NCBI GenBank assembly: GCA_028685945.1
Contig: JAQUCZ010000107.1
Location: 1-5,220, forward strand
DNA: 5,220 bases
From: Sulfurimonadaceae bacterium
GTDB taxonomy: Bacteria > Campylobacterota > Campylobacteria > Campylobacterales > Sulfurimonadaceae
Reading direction: 5' to 3'
Positions within the stretch are counted from its first letter, which is position 1, and every line of letters begins with the position of its first letter. Below the pieces are notes generated by a model, which ran no database searches, was not told where the DNA came from, and saw only the letters and a list, made by a program, of their open reading frames with translations. Below, one piece after another: positions 5,212 through 5,220 of this stretch. The position numbers and the translations under genes are program-made.

Positions 5212-5220
5212 AAAGAAGTT

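Noticed and set aside
1..5220. Search for tRNA/rRNA genes, CRISPR repeats, insertion-sequence ends, transposase or integrase genes, toxin-antitoxin pairs
   Set aside because: Nothing fitting any of these was seen by eye; gaps between genes are all under about 125 bases and are accounted for by promoters and hairpins.

Overview
The window looks like ordinary chromosomal DNA from a Campylobacterota (epsilonproteobacterial) chemolithotroph, most likely in the Sulfurimonas/Sulfuricurvum/Sulfurovum range. This is an inference from protein style: the TrpS and Der sequences, a HemJ-type haem protein and a multihaem periplasmic cytochrome. Promoters with good TATAAT -10 boxes and weak -35 boxes fit the same picture. 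No mobile element, CRISPR array, tRNA, rRNA or foreign-looking island is visible, and coding density is high. I do not see a new multi-gene system. The less expected signals lie in the intergenic DNA and in one protein linker.

Layout: (1) 1-1041 (+), the 3' part of a multihaem cytochrome c with four CxxCH motifs, its start lying off the left edge. (2) A convergent junction with an exact 22-bp palindrome (1052-1073). (3) 1100-2065 (-), trpS, tryptophanyl-tRNA synthetase. (4) A compact divergent control region (about 2066-2185). It holds a clear trpS promoter, a possible hpf promoter, an AATGGTAA/TTACCATT inverted repeat and a hairpin just before the hpf ribosome binding site. (5) 2186-2515 (+), a short-form hpf/raiA ribosome hibernation factor, followed by a terminator-like hairpin. 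(6) 2572-3168 (+), a small outer-membrane beta-barrel protein with PagL-like features. (7) 3179-3598 (+), hemJ, 10 nt after the barrel gene. (8) A second convergent junction with a 12-bp-arm palindrome (3599-3624). (9) 3628-5115 (-), der (engA), whose linker between the two GTPase domains is extremely acidic. (10) 5116-5220, the der leader and promoter, with a possible ribosome binding site for a divergent gene beyond the right edge.

How the genes relate: trpS, hpf and der all serve translation (tRNA charging, ribosome hibernation, 50S assembly). The cytochrome and HemJ both belong to haem/respiratory biology, and the barrel protein belongs to the outer membrane. Only the barrel gene and hemJ are spaced like an operon. 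The rest looks like a normal shuffled core-gene neighbourhood. Three annotated starts (trpS, hpf and the barrel gene) are placed downstream of the longest open frame because ribosome binding sites, promoters or family-typical N-termini support the later ATG.
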